Source: Prevotella sp. (GTDB lineage Bacteria > Bacteroidota > Bacteroidia > Bacteroidales > Bacteroidaceae). Taken from it: a DNA stretch of 64,000 bases. This document shows positions 1 to 7,925 of this stretch, piece by piece; the stretch's first letter is position 1, and every line of letters starts with the position of its first letter. The notes beneath the pieces were generated by a model. The model had not been told where the DNA came from. It searched no databases and worked only from the letters and a program-made list of their open reading frames with translations. Position numbers and translations under genes: made by a program. The DNA lies in contig JAILFH010000006.1 of the NCBI GenBank assembly GCA_024697645.1, positions 1-64,000 on the forward strand, given 5' to 3'.

Positions 1-50
1 CCTGCTATATCTTTATTTTTTTTCTTAACCCCTAATTTTTCTACTTTTAA

Positions 51-170
51 GTGTAACAGTGTAACAAAGAGTAAAAATATAATATAACTAATTGATAATC
101 AATTATTTAGTCTTGTTACACTTCTGTTACACTTCTGTTACACATTTTTTTACTTCATAATTGTGTAACA
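51..170. repeat. cluster of GTGTAACA motifs in both orientations
   Basis: GTGTAACA occurs twice in tandem from 51. It appears three times as its reverse complement in an 11-bp direct repeat (114-124, 125-135, 136-146) and once more near 163. The two orientations flank an AT-rich centre. The layout resembles a set of protein-binding sites or the leader of a gene off the left edge. Function unknown. Confidence 0.6.
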
Positions 171-274
171 AATTGGCTCACTTTTTTGTATTATTTAATC
201 GACAAACTCTTGTCATTAACTCTAAATGGTTTTGAAGCAATCTTTGTGATAATACATAATAATCTTTTTTGCCC

Positions 275-428
275 ATAGAAAGTTATCCTTCAGACTATAC
301 AGAGGTGACCTTTCTACCATACAGAGGTGACCTTTCTACCATACAAAGGTGTCCTTTATAGGGGTATAAAGCACATCTCTGTAACATAGAAAGGTATGCT
401 TTCTATGGTCAAAAGGTATGCTTTATAT
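275..428. repeat. 22-bp tandem array, family A (7 units)
   Basis: Seven units of exactly 22 bp start at 275, 297, 319, 341, 363, 385 and 407. Each carries a short dyad such as AAAGG-TGT-CCTTT or AGAAAG-GTATG-CTTTCT. The first four read best on the minus strand and the last two on the plus strand. The units match those at 21835-22208 and 61083-61280. There is no reading frame through the array. Confidence 0.85.
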
Positions 429-442
429 AATGAGTAATGAGA

Positions 443-470
443 AATTAGTAATTAGCAATTAGTAATTAGT
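443..470. repeat. heptamer tandem repeat AATTAGT
   Basis: Four consecutive 7-bp units (AATTAGT, AATTAGC, AATTAGT, AATTAGT) are followed by the degenerate AATGATT. This is a simple repeat between the 22-bp array and the peptidase terminator, with no evident function. Confidence 0.7.
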
Positions 471-545
471 AATGATTGAGTATTTTCCATGAGGAATGCG
501 GCCATAGTTGAGAGAGATTCAGTTAGTTATTAATTAGGAACTAAA

Positions 546-571
546 AATCCCCATAGCGGGCTATGGGGATT
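546..571 (-). terminator. terminator of the S9 peptidase gene
   Basis: A perfect 11-bp stem (AATCCCCATAG / CTATGGGGATT) encloses a 4-nt loop. On the minus strand it is followed by a T-rich run. It lies about 25 bp past the stop codon at 597 and should end the yidC-DUF1846-peptidase transcript. Confidence 0.85.
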
Positions 572-596
572 CTATTATTCTTTGTATGAAAATGGA

Positions 597-2825
597 TTAT
601 TTCAGCCAACGCTGGAGCCAGTTGAAATAAGTGCGCTGCCAGAGAACACCGTTCTGGGGTTTGAGTACCCAGTGGTTTTCGTCGGGGAAGATAAGGAGTT
701 CTGCAGGAATGCCGCGTAGACGGGCTGCATTGAATGCTCCCATACCCTGATTGGCATTGATGCGATAATCGAGTTCACCATGAATGCAGAGAATCGGGGT
801 GTCCCACTTGTCGACAAAGCGGTGGGGTGAATTCTCGTAGGTCTTCTTGGCATTCTGAGAAAGATCCTTATTCCAATAGGCGTCCTCGTATTCCCAGTTG
901 GAGAACCAAACCTCCTCGGTGTCAGTGTACATCGACTCGAGATTGAAGGCTCCGTCGTGAGCGATGAAGCACTTGAAGCGCTTGTCGTGGTGACCAGCGA
1001 GATAGTAGACACTGAATCCACCGAAGGAAGCACCGACTGCGGCGAGGCGATCCTTATCAACATAAGGCAGATTCTCTGCTGCATCATCAATAGCCGTCAG
1101 ATAGTCGTCCATACATTGTCCCGTCCAGTCGCCAGAGATTTCCTCGCACCACTCAGAACCGAAGCCTGGAAGGCCGTGACGATTCGGAGCAATGATGACG
1201 TAGCCCTGAGAAGCCATAATCATGAAGTTCCAACGATACGACCAGAACTGAGAGACGGGGCTCTGAGGACCACCCTCACAGAAGAGCAGGGTTGGGTACT
1301 TCTTGTTGGCGTCGAAGTGAGGCGGCAGGATGACCCAGTAGAGCATTTCCTTGCCATCAGTGGTCTTCACCCAGCGCTGTTCACAAGAGCCGCTTGCGAG
1401 TTGGTCGAGGATATGCTTGTTCTCGTTGGTAATCTGACGAATATCAGTACGCTCAGGCTTCTTCGTGTTGGGTGTAACGACATAGAGATCGGCAGGATGG
1501 AAATAGTCGTGACGCTCCATGAGCAGTTGCTTGCCGTTGTTCATCAACTGAACGGAACCAAAGTCAGCGCAGTCGTTGGTGAGTTGGATGACCTGTGGCT
1601 TGCTCTTGGCACCCTTGCCCTCAATGCGAACAGCATAGAGATTCTCCGTAGCGTGCCAGACACCGATGAAATAGATAAGTGCGTCCTTGGTGTTGTCGCT
1701 CCAGCAGAAGTCATCGACATTAGAGTCAAATGATTCTGTCAGATAGCGCTTCTCTCCCGTCTGAAGGTCGTAGCAGCAGAGACGCTGACGATCGCTCTCA
1801 TAGCCGTCGCGCTCCATAGAGAGCCAAGCGATATAGCGGCCATCGGGTGAGAACTTCGGGTTCTGGTCGTAGCCTACATTCAGGTCTTCGCCCATATGGT
1901 TGATGCGCTGATGCTTCATCGTCTTCGTGGCATCAACACGCCAGTTGGGATCAGTAGCAAACGGATCGTTCGGCAGATCTACACCCTCCTTACAGAGGTT
2001 GCGGTTGCGGTCGATGGTTCCTTCCTCAGCCTCGAGGTCATAGAGGAAAATATCAGAGTCGGTGCTAATGGCGTAGGCCACACCTTCCTTCATGCGACAG
2101 GTGTAGGCAATCTTCTTCGAGTCTGTGCTCCAAGCGAGTTGCTCAATGCCACCGAAGGGAGCCATCGGGCACTCGTAAGGCATTCCGTCGAGGATGTCCT
2201 CTGAATCACCGATTGTACCGTCGGCAGCGACTTGAGCCACGAAGGGATGAGTGATGGTCTCCACGTAGTGATCCCAGTGACGATAGTTCATATCGGTGAC
2301 CAGACGGCCTGTAGCCTTAGGCAGATCGTCAGGATTCTTCTGAATGCTTCCGTGATAGGGGAGCGACTTCAGGAGGATAACCTTCTGCTTGTCAGGCGAG
2401 AAGAGATAACCCTCTACAGCACCCTCCGTCTTGGAAAGTTGTTGGCGGTTGGTGCCATCGATGTTCATCGACCAGACTTCACCACCCGTAATGAAGGCGA
2501 TTCGGTCGTTACTGAGCCACGACGCATCAGTCTCGTTCTTAGTTGAGGTAGTAAGTTTACGCTGGTTCTGACCATCAGCGTCCATCATATATAGAATATG
2601 GTGGCTCTTGTTTTCCTTCACGCTGTAGTAAGCCACATTGTAGACAATGTGCTTGCCGTCGGGCGAGGCTGCGTGTCCGCCAATGCGTCCCATAGCCCAA
2701 AGAGCCTCGGGAGTCATGCGGTCGGTTTGCAAACGAATATTGTTCTTCTGAATCATGGGTTGTGCTTGAACGGTGGTGCCTAAGGCCAGCAGAGCGGCCA
2801 GGGCGAGTGCTTTTAGGGAATTCAT
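597..2825 (-). CDS. secreted S9 family peptidase (prolyl oligopeptidase type)
   Basis: A serine peptidase of clan SC that probably cleaves peptides in the periplasm. The first 22 residues are a signal peptide ending in Ala-Gln-Ala. Residues of about 50-470 hold WD40/TolB-like beta-propeller blades (repeats of the SPDGK or SPDGRYIAW type). The C-terminal third is an alpha/beta hydrolase. The catalytic Ser is in GASFGG (about residue 600), Asp in HGELDY (about 686) and His in DENHW (about 718). The length, 742 residues, is normal for dipeptidyl aminopeptidase/acylaminoacyl peptidase relatives. It lies 66 bp after the DUF1846 gene and is last in that run before the terminator at 546-571. Family assignment is secure; the exact specificity is not visible. 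Confidence 0.95.
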   Translation of the reverse strand: MNSLKALALAALLALGTTVQAQPMIQKNNIRLQTDRMTPEALWAMGRIGGHAASPDGKHIVYNVAYYSVKENKSHHILYMMDADGQNQRKLTTSTKNETDASWLSNDRIAFITGGEVWSMNIDGTNRQQLSKTEGAVEGYLFSPDKQKVILLKSLPYHGSIQKNPDDLPKATGRLVTDMNYRHWDHYVETITHPFVAQVAADGTIGDSEDILDGMPYECPMAPFGGIEQLAWSTDSKKIAYTCRMKEGVAYAISTDSDIFLYDLEAEEGTIDRNRNLCKEGVDLPNDPFATDPNWRVDATKTMKHQRINHMGEDLNVGYDQNPKFSPDGRYIAWLSMERDGYESDRQRLCCYDLQTGEKRYLTESFDSNVDDFCWSDNTKDALIYFIGVWHATENLYAVRIEGKGAKSKPQVIQLTNDCADFGSVQLMNNGKQLLMERHDYFHPADLYVVTPNTKKPERTDIRQITNENKHILDQLASGSCEQRWVKTTDGKEMLYWVILPPHFDANKKYPTLLFCEGGPQSPVSQFWSYRWNFMIMASQGYVIIAPNRHGLPGFGSEWCEEISGDWTGQCMDDYLTAIDDAAENLPYVDKDRLAAVGASFGGFSVYYLAGHHDKRFKCFIAHDGAFNLESMYTDTEEVWFSNWEYEDAYWNKDLSQNAKKTYENSPHRFVDKWDTPILCIHGELDYRINANQGMGAFNAARLRGIPAELLIFPDENHWVLKPQNGVLWQRTYFNWLQRWLK

Positions 2826-2891
2826 GTTGGATTGTGAGTTAAAGTGATCGGTATAAATGTTTGACGCCCGATGAAGGGCGCCAGAAGGATT

Positions 2892-4358
2892 CTATTTCTT
2901 TTTGACTGGGTCGCAGGTGAGTCCACAGCCAAGTTTCTTGAAGATCTTGCGGTCGACTTCGCTCAGCATCACTGTCGTGTGAACCTGACAGTCGCGCAAC
3001 TGAGGCAACTGCTCAAGCGCACGCCGACAATTCTCATCGTGCTGGGAGAGAACGCTAAGCGCCACAAGCACCTCGTCGGTGTGCAGACGTGGGTTGCGTC
3101 CACCGAGATATTCAATCTTGGTCTTCTGAATTGGCTCAATCATGCTCTGTGGAATGAGTTTCACCTCGTGGTCGATTCCTGCAAGATGCTTGGTGACGTT
3201 GAGCAACAGCGCGGCACAACAACCCAGCAGGGGCGTAGATTTAGCCGTAATGATGGTTCCGTCCTCGAGTTCCATTGCAGCAGCGGTATGTCCGCTCTGA
3301 ATCTTGCGCTCATAGGCAGCAACAGTGACCTTGCGAGTGGCTGTAGAAATCTTGGCCTGATTGAACAACAGGCGTATCTTGTTCACCTCGTTCTCGTTGT
3401 CGGCTCCATCGGCCATTTTGTTGGTAGCATCGTAGAATCGGCGGATGATCTCGTCGCGCGAAGCATCGCAGCAGACCTCATCGTCGCAGATGCAGAAGCC
3501 CACCATGTTGACGCCCATATCAGTTGGCGACTTGTAGGGATTCTCGCCATAGATGCCTTCGAAGAGCGTGTTGAGAACGGGGAAAATCTCGATGTCGCGG
3601 TTGTAGTTGATGGCGGTCTTGCCATAGGCCTCAAGATGGAACGGGTCAATCATGTTCACATCGTCCAGATCGGCTGTGGCTGCCTCATAGGCAATGTTGA
3701 CGGGGTGCTTTAGCGGAAGGTTCCAGACAGGGAACGTCTCGAACTTCGCATAGCCGGCACGAGTTCCTCGCTTGTTCTCGTTGTAGAGTTGGGAGAGGCA
3801 GGTTGCCATCTTGCCGCTACCAGGACCCGGAGCAGTCACTATGACGAGCGGACGCGTGGTCTCAACGAAGTCGTTCTTGCCGAATCCCTCGTCAGATGCA
3901 ATCAGTTCGACGTTGTGAGGATAGCCGTCGATGGGGTAATGGAAATAGGACTTGATACCCATACGCTCGAGTCGGTGACAGAACTGAATGGCCGCATGCT
4001 GACCATTGTAATGGGTGATGACGACCGAGCCCACCATGAAGTCGCGGCGCATGAACTCATCGCGCAGACGGAGTACATCCTCGTCGTAGGTGATACCGAG
4101 GTCGGCACGCACTTTGTTCTTCTCGATGTCATTGGCACTGACCACAATCACAATCTCGATGCTTTCGCGAAGTTGGGCGAGCATGCGGAGTTTGCTATCG
4201 GGCTTGAAACCGGGAAGAACACGGGAGGCATGGTGGTCGTCGAAGAGTTTACCGCCGAGTTCCAAATAAAGTTTTCCGTCGAACTGGGCGATGCGCTCCT
4301 TGATGTGTTCTGACTGTATCTTCAGATATTTCTCGTTGTCGAATCCTATCTTCCTCAT
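2892..4358 (-). CDS. DUF1846 family protein
   Basis: A 488-residue cytoplasmic protein matching the full-length DUF1846 family, whose biochemical function is unknown. Visible features are a conserved N-terminus (MRKIGFDNEKYLKIQSEHIK) and a P-loop-like stretch around residue 180, APGPGSGKMATCLSQLYNEN, suggesting nucleotide binding. No signal peptide or membrane segment is present. It starts 16 bp after yidC, so the two are very probably cotranscribed. Family assignment rests on remembered conserved segments. No role is claimed. Confidence 0.85.
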   Translation of the reverse strand: MRKIGFDNEKYLKIQSEHIKERIAQFDGKLYLELGGKLFDDHHASRVLPGFKPDSKLRMLAQLRESIEIVIVVSANDIEKNKVRADLGITYDEDVLRLRDEFMRRDFMVGSVVITHYNGQHAAIQFCHRLERMGIKSYFHYPIDGYPHNVELIASDEGFGKNDFVETTRPLVIVTAPGPGSGKMATCLSQLYNENKRGTRAGYAKFETFPVWNLPLKHPVNIAYEAATADLDDVNMIDPFHLEAYGKTAINYNRDIEIFPVLNTLFEGIYGENPYKSPTDMGVNMVGFCICDDEVCCDASRDEIIRRFYDATNKMADGADNENEVNKIRLLFNQAKISTATRKVTVAAYERKIQSGHTAAAMELEDGTIITAKSTPLLGCCAALLLNVTKHLAGIDHEVKLIPQSMIEPIQKTKIEYLGGRNPRLHTDEVLVALSVLSQHDENCRRALEQLPQLRDCQVHTTVMLSEVDRKIFKKLGCGLTCDPVKKK

Positions 4359-4374
4359 ATATATGTGTTATTGC

Positions 4375-6282
4375 TTATTTTCCCTTATTGAGTCTTCTTC
4401 TGCGAAGTTCGTCGCGCTCCTTCTGCATGCGCTCCTGTTCCTCTTGCATAGCCTGCAGACGACCTGCGAGACCGCCGAGTTTCTTCTGAGGATTGTTCTT
4501 GTTCTCCTGATAGCGAGCCTCGAGTTTTGCGAGAAGTTTCTCATCGTTTGTGGTCTTGCGGAGTATGAACATAATGGCTGCAGAGAAGAAGAGTGAAATG
4601 AAGTAGTAGAAGTTCAGACCGGAACTGTAGTCATTGAACATGAAGAAGAACATGAGCGGCATGAGATACATCATCCACTGCATCATCTTCATCTGCTCAG
4701 CCTGCTGACCTACCATCTGGTCCTTCTGCTGGCGCATCGTCATAAACGAATAGAGTATGTTTGCAACGCAGAAGAGAATACACGTCAGAGACAAGTGGTC
4801 GCCAATACCCCAGATGTTGGTCTGCCATTCTACGATGGGGTCGTAAGTGGAGAGGTCGTCAATCCACAGGAACTTCTCACCGCGTAGTTGGATAGCGTTA
4901 GGCACGAAATTGAACATCGCAATCCAGATAGGCATCTGAATGAGCATAGGCAGACAGCCCGAGAGGGGCGAGACGCCATATTTCGCATACTCCTGCATCA
5001 TGGCCTGCTGCTTCTGCATCTGGTCCTCGGGAGCATTGTATTGCTTGGTTGCCTCCTCGAGTTTCGGCTTCAGCACGCGCATCTTGGCCGAAGACATATA
5101 ACTTTTCTTCACCAGTGGATAGGTGATAGCCTTGAGTAGCAGCGTGATCAAGATGAGTACGATACCCATGTTCAGACCTAATCCTGTGAGGAAGTCGAAC
5201 ACGTAGATGGTGAAGAATCGGTTGATCCAGCGGACGATAGGCCAGCCGAGATAAACGAGTTTCTTCATCTTAAGATCCTTGCCGAATGTGCTCTCGGTCT
5301 CGACGGCCTGCAATTTGCGGAAGTCGTTGGGACCATAGTAGAACTCAAACTCCGAAGGCTTCTGACCGCTGGGGTCGAAGAAAGTCTTCATCTTTGCCTG
5401 GAACTGCTTCAGATAGCCAGAACCCTTCTCCTGAGGAATGCTCGTCATGAGTGATTTCTCCAGGAAATCATTCTTGGCAATCATAATGGTAGAGAAAAAC
5501 TGATCCTTGAAGGCAACCCAGTCGAGTGCCTCCTCAATCTCGGAGTCGCGCTTCTCAGAAGTCTCGCTCAGGTGGTCAGTAGAACCTTCCTTCTCCTTAT
5601 AGGTAAGTGTGCAATAGCGGTTCTCAAACGTGAAGCCGCGCTCCTGCTGTGGGCAGAGTTCCTGCCAGTCGACGTCCATTGACTGGGTGTTGGGCGAGAA
5701 CAGGCCAGACATGCCGAGCACCTGCATCTGCATGTGGAGCATATAGTCGCGACCGAGTTGATAGTTCATCACAATCGACTTACCCTCGCCAGCCTGAGCG
5801 GTGAAGGTAACGGTCGTATCGCTCACGTTGGTTGGCTCAAAAAAGAGATCCTTTGTGGCAATATTGCTTTCCTTGGCGGCAAGCATATAGTTCAGGCTCT
5901 GCTCCTTACCGTTGAAGAGTGTCACGTCGGGATTTCCCTGACGATCCTTGAAGCCTTTCACGACAGCCTTCACGACTGTTGCACCCTTGGTGTTGAGCGT
6001 CAGTTCCACCTTCTCGTTCTTCAGAACGATGTCCTGAGCGGAACCCTTCAGGGCGTTGTGGAAAAGAGCTGTAGTGTCCTGTTCGGCTTTCAGTTTAGCC
6101 TCTGCGGCTTTTGCTGCGGCCTCGGCCTGCTGTTTTTTTTCTGCATTAAGTCGGGCAACTTGCGCGATGGAGTCTTGAACAAAGGCAGCACGCTGCTCTT
6201 CAGCAGAGGGGCGGTTGAAATAACTGAAACCAATCAGCACAAGTGCAATGAGGATGAATCCTGTAGTTGTATTCTTATCCAT
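4375..6282 (-). CDS. yidC: membrane protein insertase YidC
   Basis: Inserts and folds inner-membrane proteins, alone or with SecYEG. The 635-residue protein has an N-terminal membrane anchor, a coiled-coil-like Ala/Glu/Lys segment (about 30-75), the large periplasmic P1 beta-sandwich domain (about 80-340), and the conserved five-helix insertase core (about 355-580) with SYMSSAKMRVLKPKLEE and GCLPMLIQMPIWIAMF. The tail is basic (RMQKERDELRRRRLNKGK), as expected for ribosome contact. In many Bacteroidales pyrG precedes yidC; here the upstream gene is divergent and unrelated. A promoter at 6479-6486 leaves a leader of about 190 nt. Confidence 0.97.
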   Translation of the reverse strand: MDKNTTTGFILIALVLIGFSYFNRPSAEEQRAAFVQDSIAQVARLNAEKKQQAEAAAKAAEAKLKAEQDTTALFHNALKGSAQDIVLKNEKVELTLNTKGATVVKAVVKGFKDRQGNPDVTLFNGKEQSLNYMLAAKESNIATKDLFFEPTNVSDTTVTFTAQAGEGKSIVMNYQLGRDYMLHMQMQVLGMSGLFSPNTQSMDVDWQELCPQQERGFTFENRYCTLTYKEKEGSTDHLSETSEKRDSEIEEALDWVAFKDQFFSTIMIAKNDFLEKSLMTSIPQEKGSGYLKQFQAKMKTFFDPSGQKPSEFEFYYGPNDFRKLQAVETESTFGKDLKMKKLVYLGWPIVRWINRFFTIYVFDFLTGLGLNMGIVLILITLLLKAITYPLVKKSYMSSAKMRVLKPKLEEATKQYNAPEDQMQKQQAMMQEYAKYGVSPLSGCLPMLIQMPIWIAMFNFVPNAIQLRGEKFLWIDDLSTYDPIVEWQTNIWGIGDHLSLTCILFCVANILYSFMTMRQQKDQMVGQQAEQMKMMQWMMYLMPLMFFFMFNDYSSGLNFYYFISLFFSAAIMFILRKTTNDEKLLAKLEARYQENKNNPQKKLGGLAGRLQAMQEEQERMQKERDELRRRRLNKGK

Positions 6283-6560
6283 TTCTGTGAATTACGATGA
6301 TCGTATTTAAAATGATTTTTACTTTTTTCTTATTGAATTGTGATGTAAACATTCGCGCCCGTGATGAAGTTTTTCCTCGTAATGGAGTCTGCATATCGAT
6401 GGACGAGAATGGGCGTGTTTTCAGTCATTGCAAATGGTTACACATTATTAAATAATAACTGATAGCCCAATTAAAGTGCAAAATTACTGCTTTTTCCTGA
6501 AACTGGCAAAAATTCGGCCATAATTTCTAAAAACTTATTTCATTATTCGTAAATAATTTG
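6283..6560 (-). other. long yidC leader with a 32-codon reading frame
   Basis: Between the yidC start and its promoter there is about 190 nt of leader. It holds one small frame at 6330-6428 on the minus strand, starting MTENTPILVHRYADS and ending VYITIQ. No homologue is recognised. It could be a short peptide, a leader open reading frame, or chance. Confidence 0.35.
6479..6486 (-). promoter_or_regulatory. promoter -7 box (TAATTTTG) for yidC
   Basis: On the minus strand this reads TAATTTTG, the Bacteroidetes -7 consensus TAnnTTTG. Transcription would start near 6473. Confidence 0.7.
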
Positions 6561-6568
6561 TAACTTTG
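6561..6568 (+). promoter_or_regulatory. promoter -7 box (TAACTTTG) for the DUF3078 gene
   Basis: TAACTTTG lies 18 bp before the ATG at 6587. It implies a very short leader and rules out the upstream in-frame TTG at 6566 as the start. Confidence 0.75.
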
Positions 6569-6586
6569 CACAAAATTCGTACCAAT

Positions 6587-7777
6587 ATGAAACAGAAAAT
6601 TGCATTGATTGCAGCCGTTCTTTTCGGCTTTTCCTGTCAGTTTGCGTCGGCACAGTCTGCCTCAACACCATTGACGACACAGATTCCACAACTCTTCCTG
6701 CCGTTCACTTATTACGGTAGTGTGGCCCACGAAATGCTATCGCTCGACGAATCGCCTTCGGAGGTGAGTTCAGCGCTGCTGGCCATGTATCTACGTCGTC
6801 CCGATCTTGTTCAGTCGACTGAAGAAACATTGCGTGAGGAGTATGCTGCGCCTGCTGAAGAAGTCGGTAAACCTGTCGCTGCAGCACCCGTTGCTGAAGT
6901 GGTTGTTCCCGTTGAGCCTGAGACTCCCGAGGTGGATGTGGAGGTGAAGAAACCGAACTTTTGGACGTTCAAGGCCGATTCCTATCTGCAATTCCTACAG
7001 AACTATGTGTCGGGTAACTGGTATAAAGGCGGTGAGAGCAACTATTCGATGCTTTCTGGCCTGACCGTTGAGGCCAACTACAACAACAAGTCGAAATGGC
7101 GTTGGGACAATAAACTCGAACTGAAACTCGGATTTCAGACATCGCCCTCAGATACGGTGAATAAGTTCAAGGCCAACGAGGACCTGATTCGTCTGACGTC
7201 GAAGGTTGGACTTCAGGCCACAAAGCATTGGTACTACACGCTTCAGTTCATTGGCTATACGCAGTTCACTCGTGGTCTGAAACCCAATGACAGACGTACC
7301 TATTCGGATTTCACTTCGCCTCTGAACCTGAACCTCGCACTTGGTATGGATTACAAAGTGGAATGGCTGAATAAGAAACTGACGGGAACGGTCAATATTT
7401 CTCCCATTGCGCTGAACTACCGATATGTGGACCGCACTATCTTCCGCAAGAGCGATACTGAAACGAAGTGGTTCCCGACGCTTCATGGTCTTGACGACGG
7501 CAAGCACTCGTTGTTTGATCCGGGTTCGTCATTCACGATCGATGTCGAATGGAAGATTGCCGAAAATATCTCGTGGAAATCGCGTATGTACGGATTCACG
7601 AGTTACAAGCGCGTGGAATATGAATGGGAAAACATGTTCTCGTTCCAGTTCAACAAGTACATCTCGACCAAACTCTTCGTTCATCCGCGATTCGACGACA
7701 ATCGCACACGTGATGACGATTACGGCTACTGGATGTTGAAGGAATTTCTGTCGCTTGGCTTCAACTATAGTTTCTAA
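6587..7777 (+). CDS. DUF3078 outer-membrane beta-barrel protein
   Basis: A 396-residue protein with an N-terminal signal peptide (cleavage after about residue 23, SCQFASAQ-S). A Pro/Glu/Val-rich linker follows (about 85-120), then a DUF3078 domain from about residue 125 to the end. The domain begins WTFKADSYLQFLQNYVSGNW and is full of amphipathic beta strands ending in Phe (FSLGFNYSF), the usual outer-membrane insertion signal. The function of the family is unknown. It is transcribed divergently from yidC. The start was chosen from the -7 box just upstream. Confidence 0.88.
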   Translation: MKQKIALIAAVLFGFSCQFASAQSASTPLTTQIPQLFLPFTYYGSVAHEMLSLDESPSEVSSALLAMYLRRPDLVQSTEETLREEYAAPAEEVGKPVAAAPVAEVVVPVEPETPEVDVEVKKPNFWTFKADSYLQFLQNYVSGNWYKGGESNYSMLSGLTVEANYNNKSKWRWDNKLELKLGFQTSPSDTVNKFKANEDLIRLTSKVGLQATKHWYYTLQFIGYTQFTRGLKPNDRRTYSDFTSPLNLNLALGMDYKVEWLNKKLTGTVNISPIALNYRYVDRTIFRKSDTETKWFPTLHGLDDGKHSLFDPGSSFTIDVEWKIAENISWKSRMYGFTSYKRVEYEWENMFSFQFNKYISTKLFVHPRFDDNRTRDDDYGYWMLKEFLSLGFNYSF

Positions 7778-7925
7778 AGTGAGCGTTCGCCCGCTTGAAA
7801 TCTATTACCTGAACTATTTGTCCGCTTGAATTATTGACTTAGAACTGTTCGATCGTTTGGATATCATATCAGGATTGATAGTTCGTCATCTTGAAATAAA
7901 GTAACTGAACTGATAGATCATAATC
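7778..7925 (+). repeat. degenerate 31-35-bp repeats between DUF3078 and comEC
   Basis: CTTGAA-like motifs recur at 7794, 7825, 7855 (TTTGGA), 7890 and 7925. Spacings are about 31, 30, 35 and 35 bp. Several copies share ACTGAACT and GTTCGTCG-like tails. The presumed TTG start of comEC lies in the last copy. Origin and function unknown. Confidence 0.6.

Larger units (their letters stand above)
1..545. other. gene-free left end of window with short repeats
   Basis: No convincing coding sequence is seen before the S9 peptidase terminator. The stretch is AT-rich. It holds a cluster of GTGTAACA/TGTTACAC motifs (51-170), a 22-bp array (275-428) and a heptamer repeat (443-470). A gene may begin off the left edge, but nothing in these bases shows it. 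Confidence 0.7.

Noticed and set aside
275..428. 22-bp arrays considered as CRISPR arrays
   Set aside because: Units are contiguous with no unique spacers, are shorter than CRISPR repeats, and no cas genes are present.
957..1733. 258-codon plus-strand frame opposite the S9 peptidase gene
   Set aside because: Antisense shadow of a well-conserved gene; the encoded sequence resembles no protein family.
2826..2891. hairpin GGCGCCC / GGGCGTC between the DUF1846 and S9 peptidase genes as a terminator
   Set aside because: It has a G-U pair and no T-run after it, so termination between the two genes is not supported; it may be a processing structure.
2871..3713. 280-codon plus-strand frame opposite the DUF1846 gene
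   Set aside because: Antisense shadow; no start context or promoter, and the DUF1846 frame is clearly the coding one.
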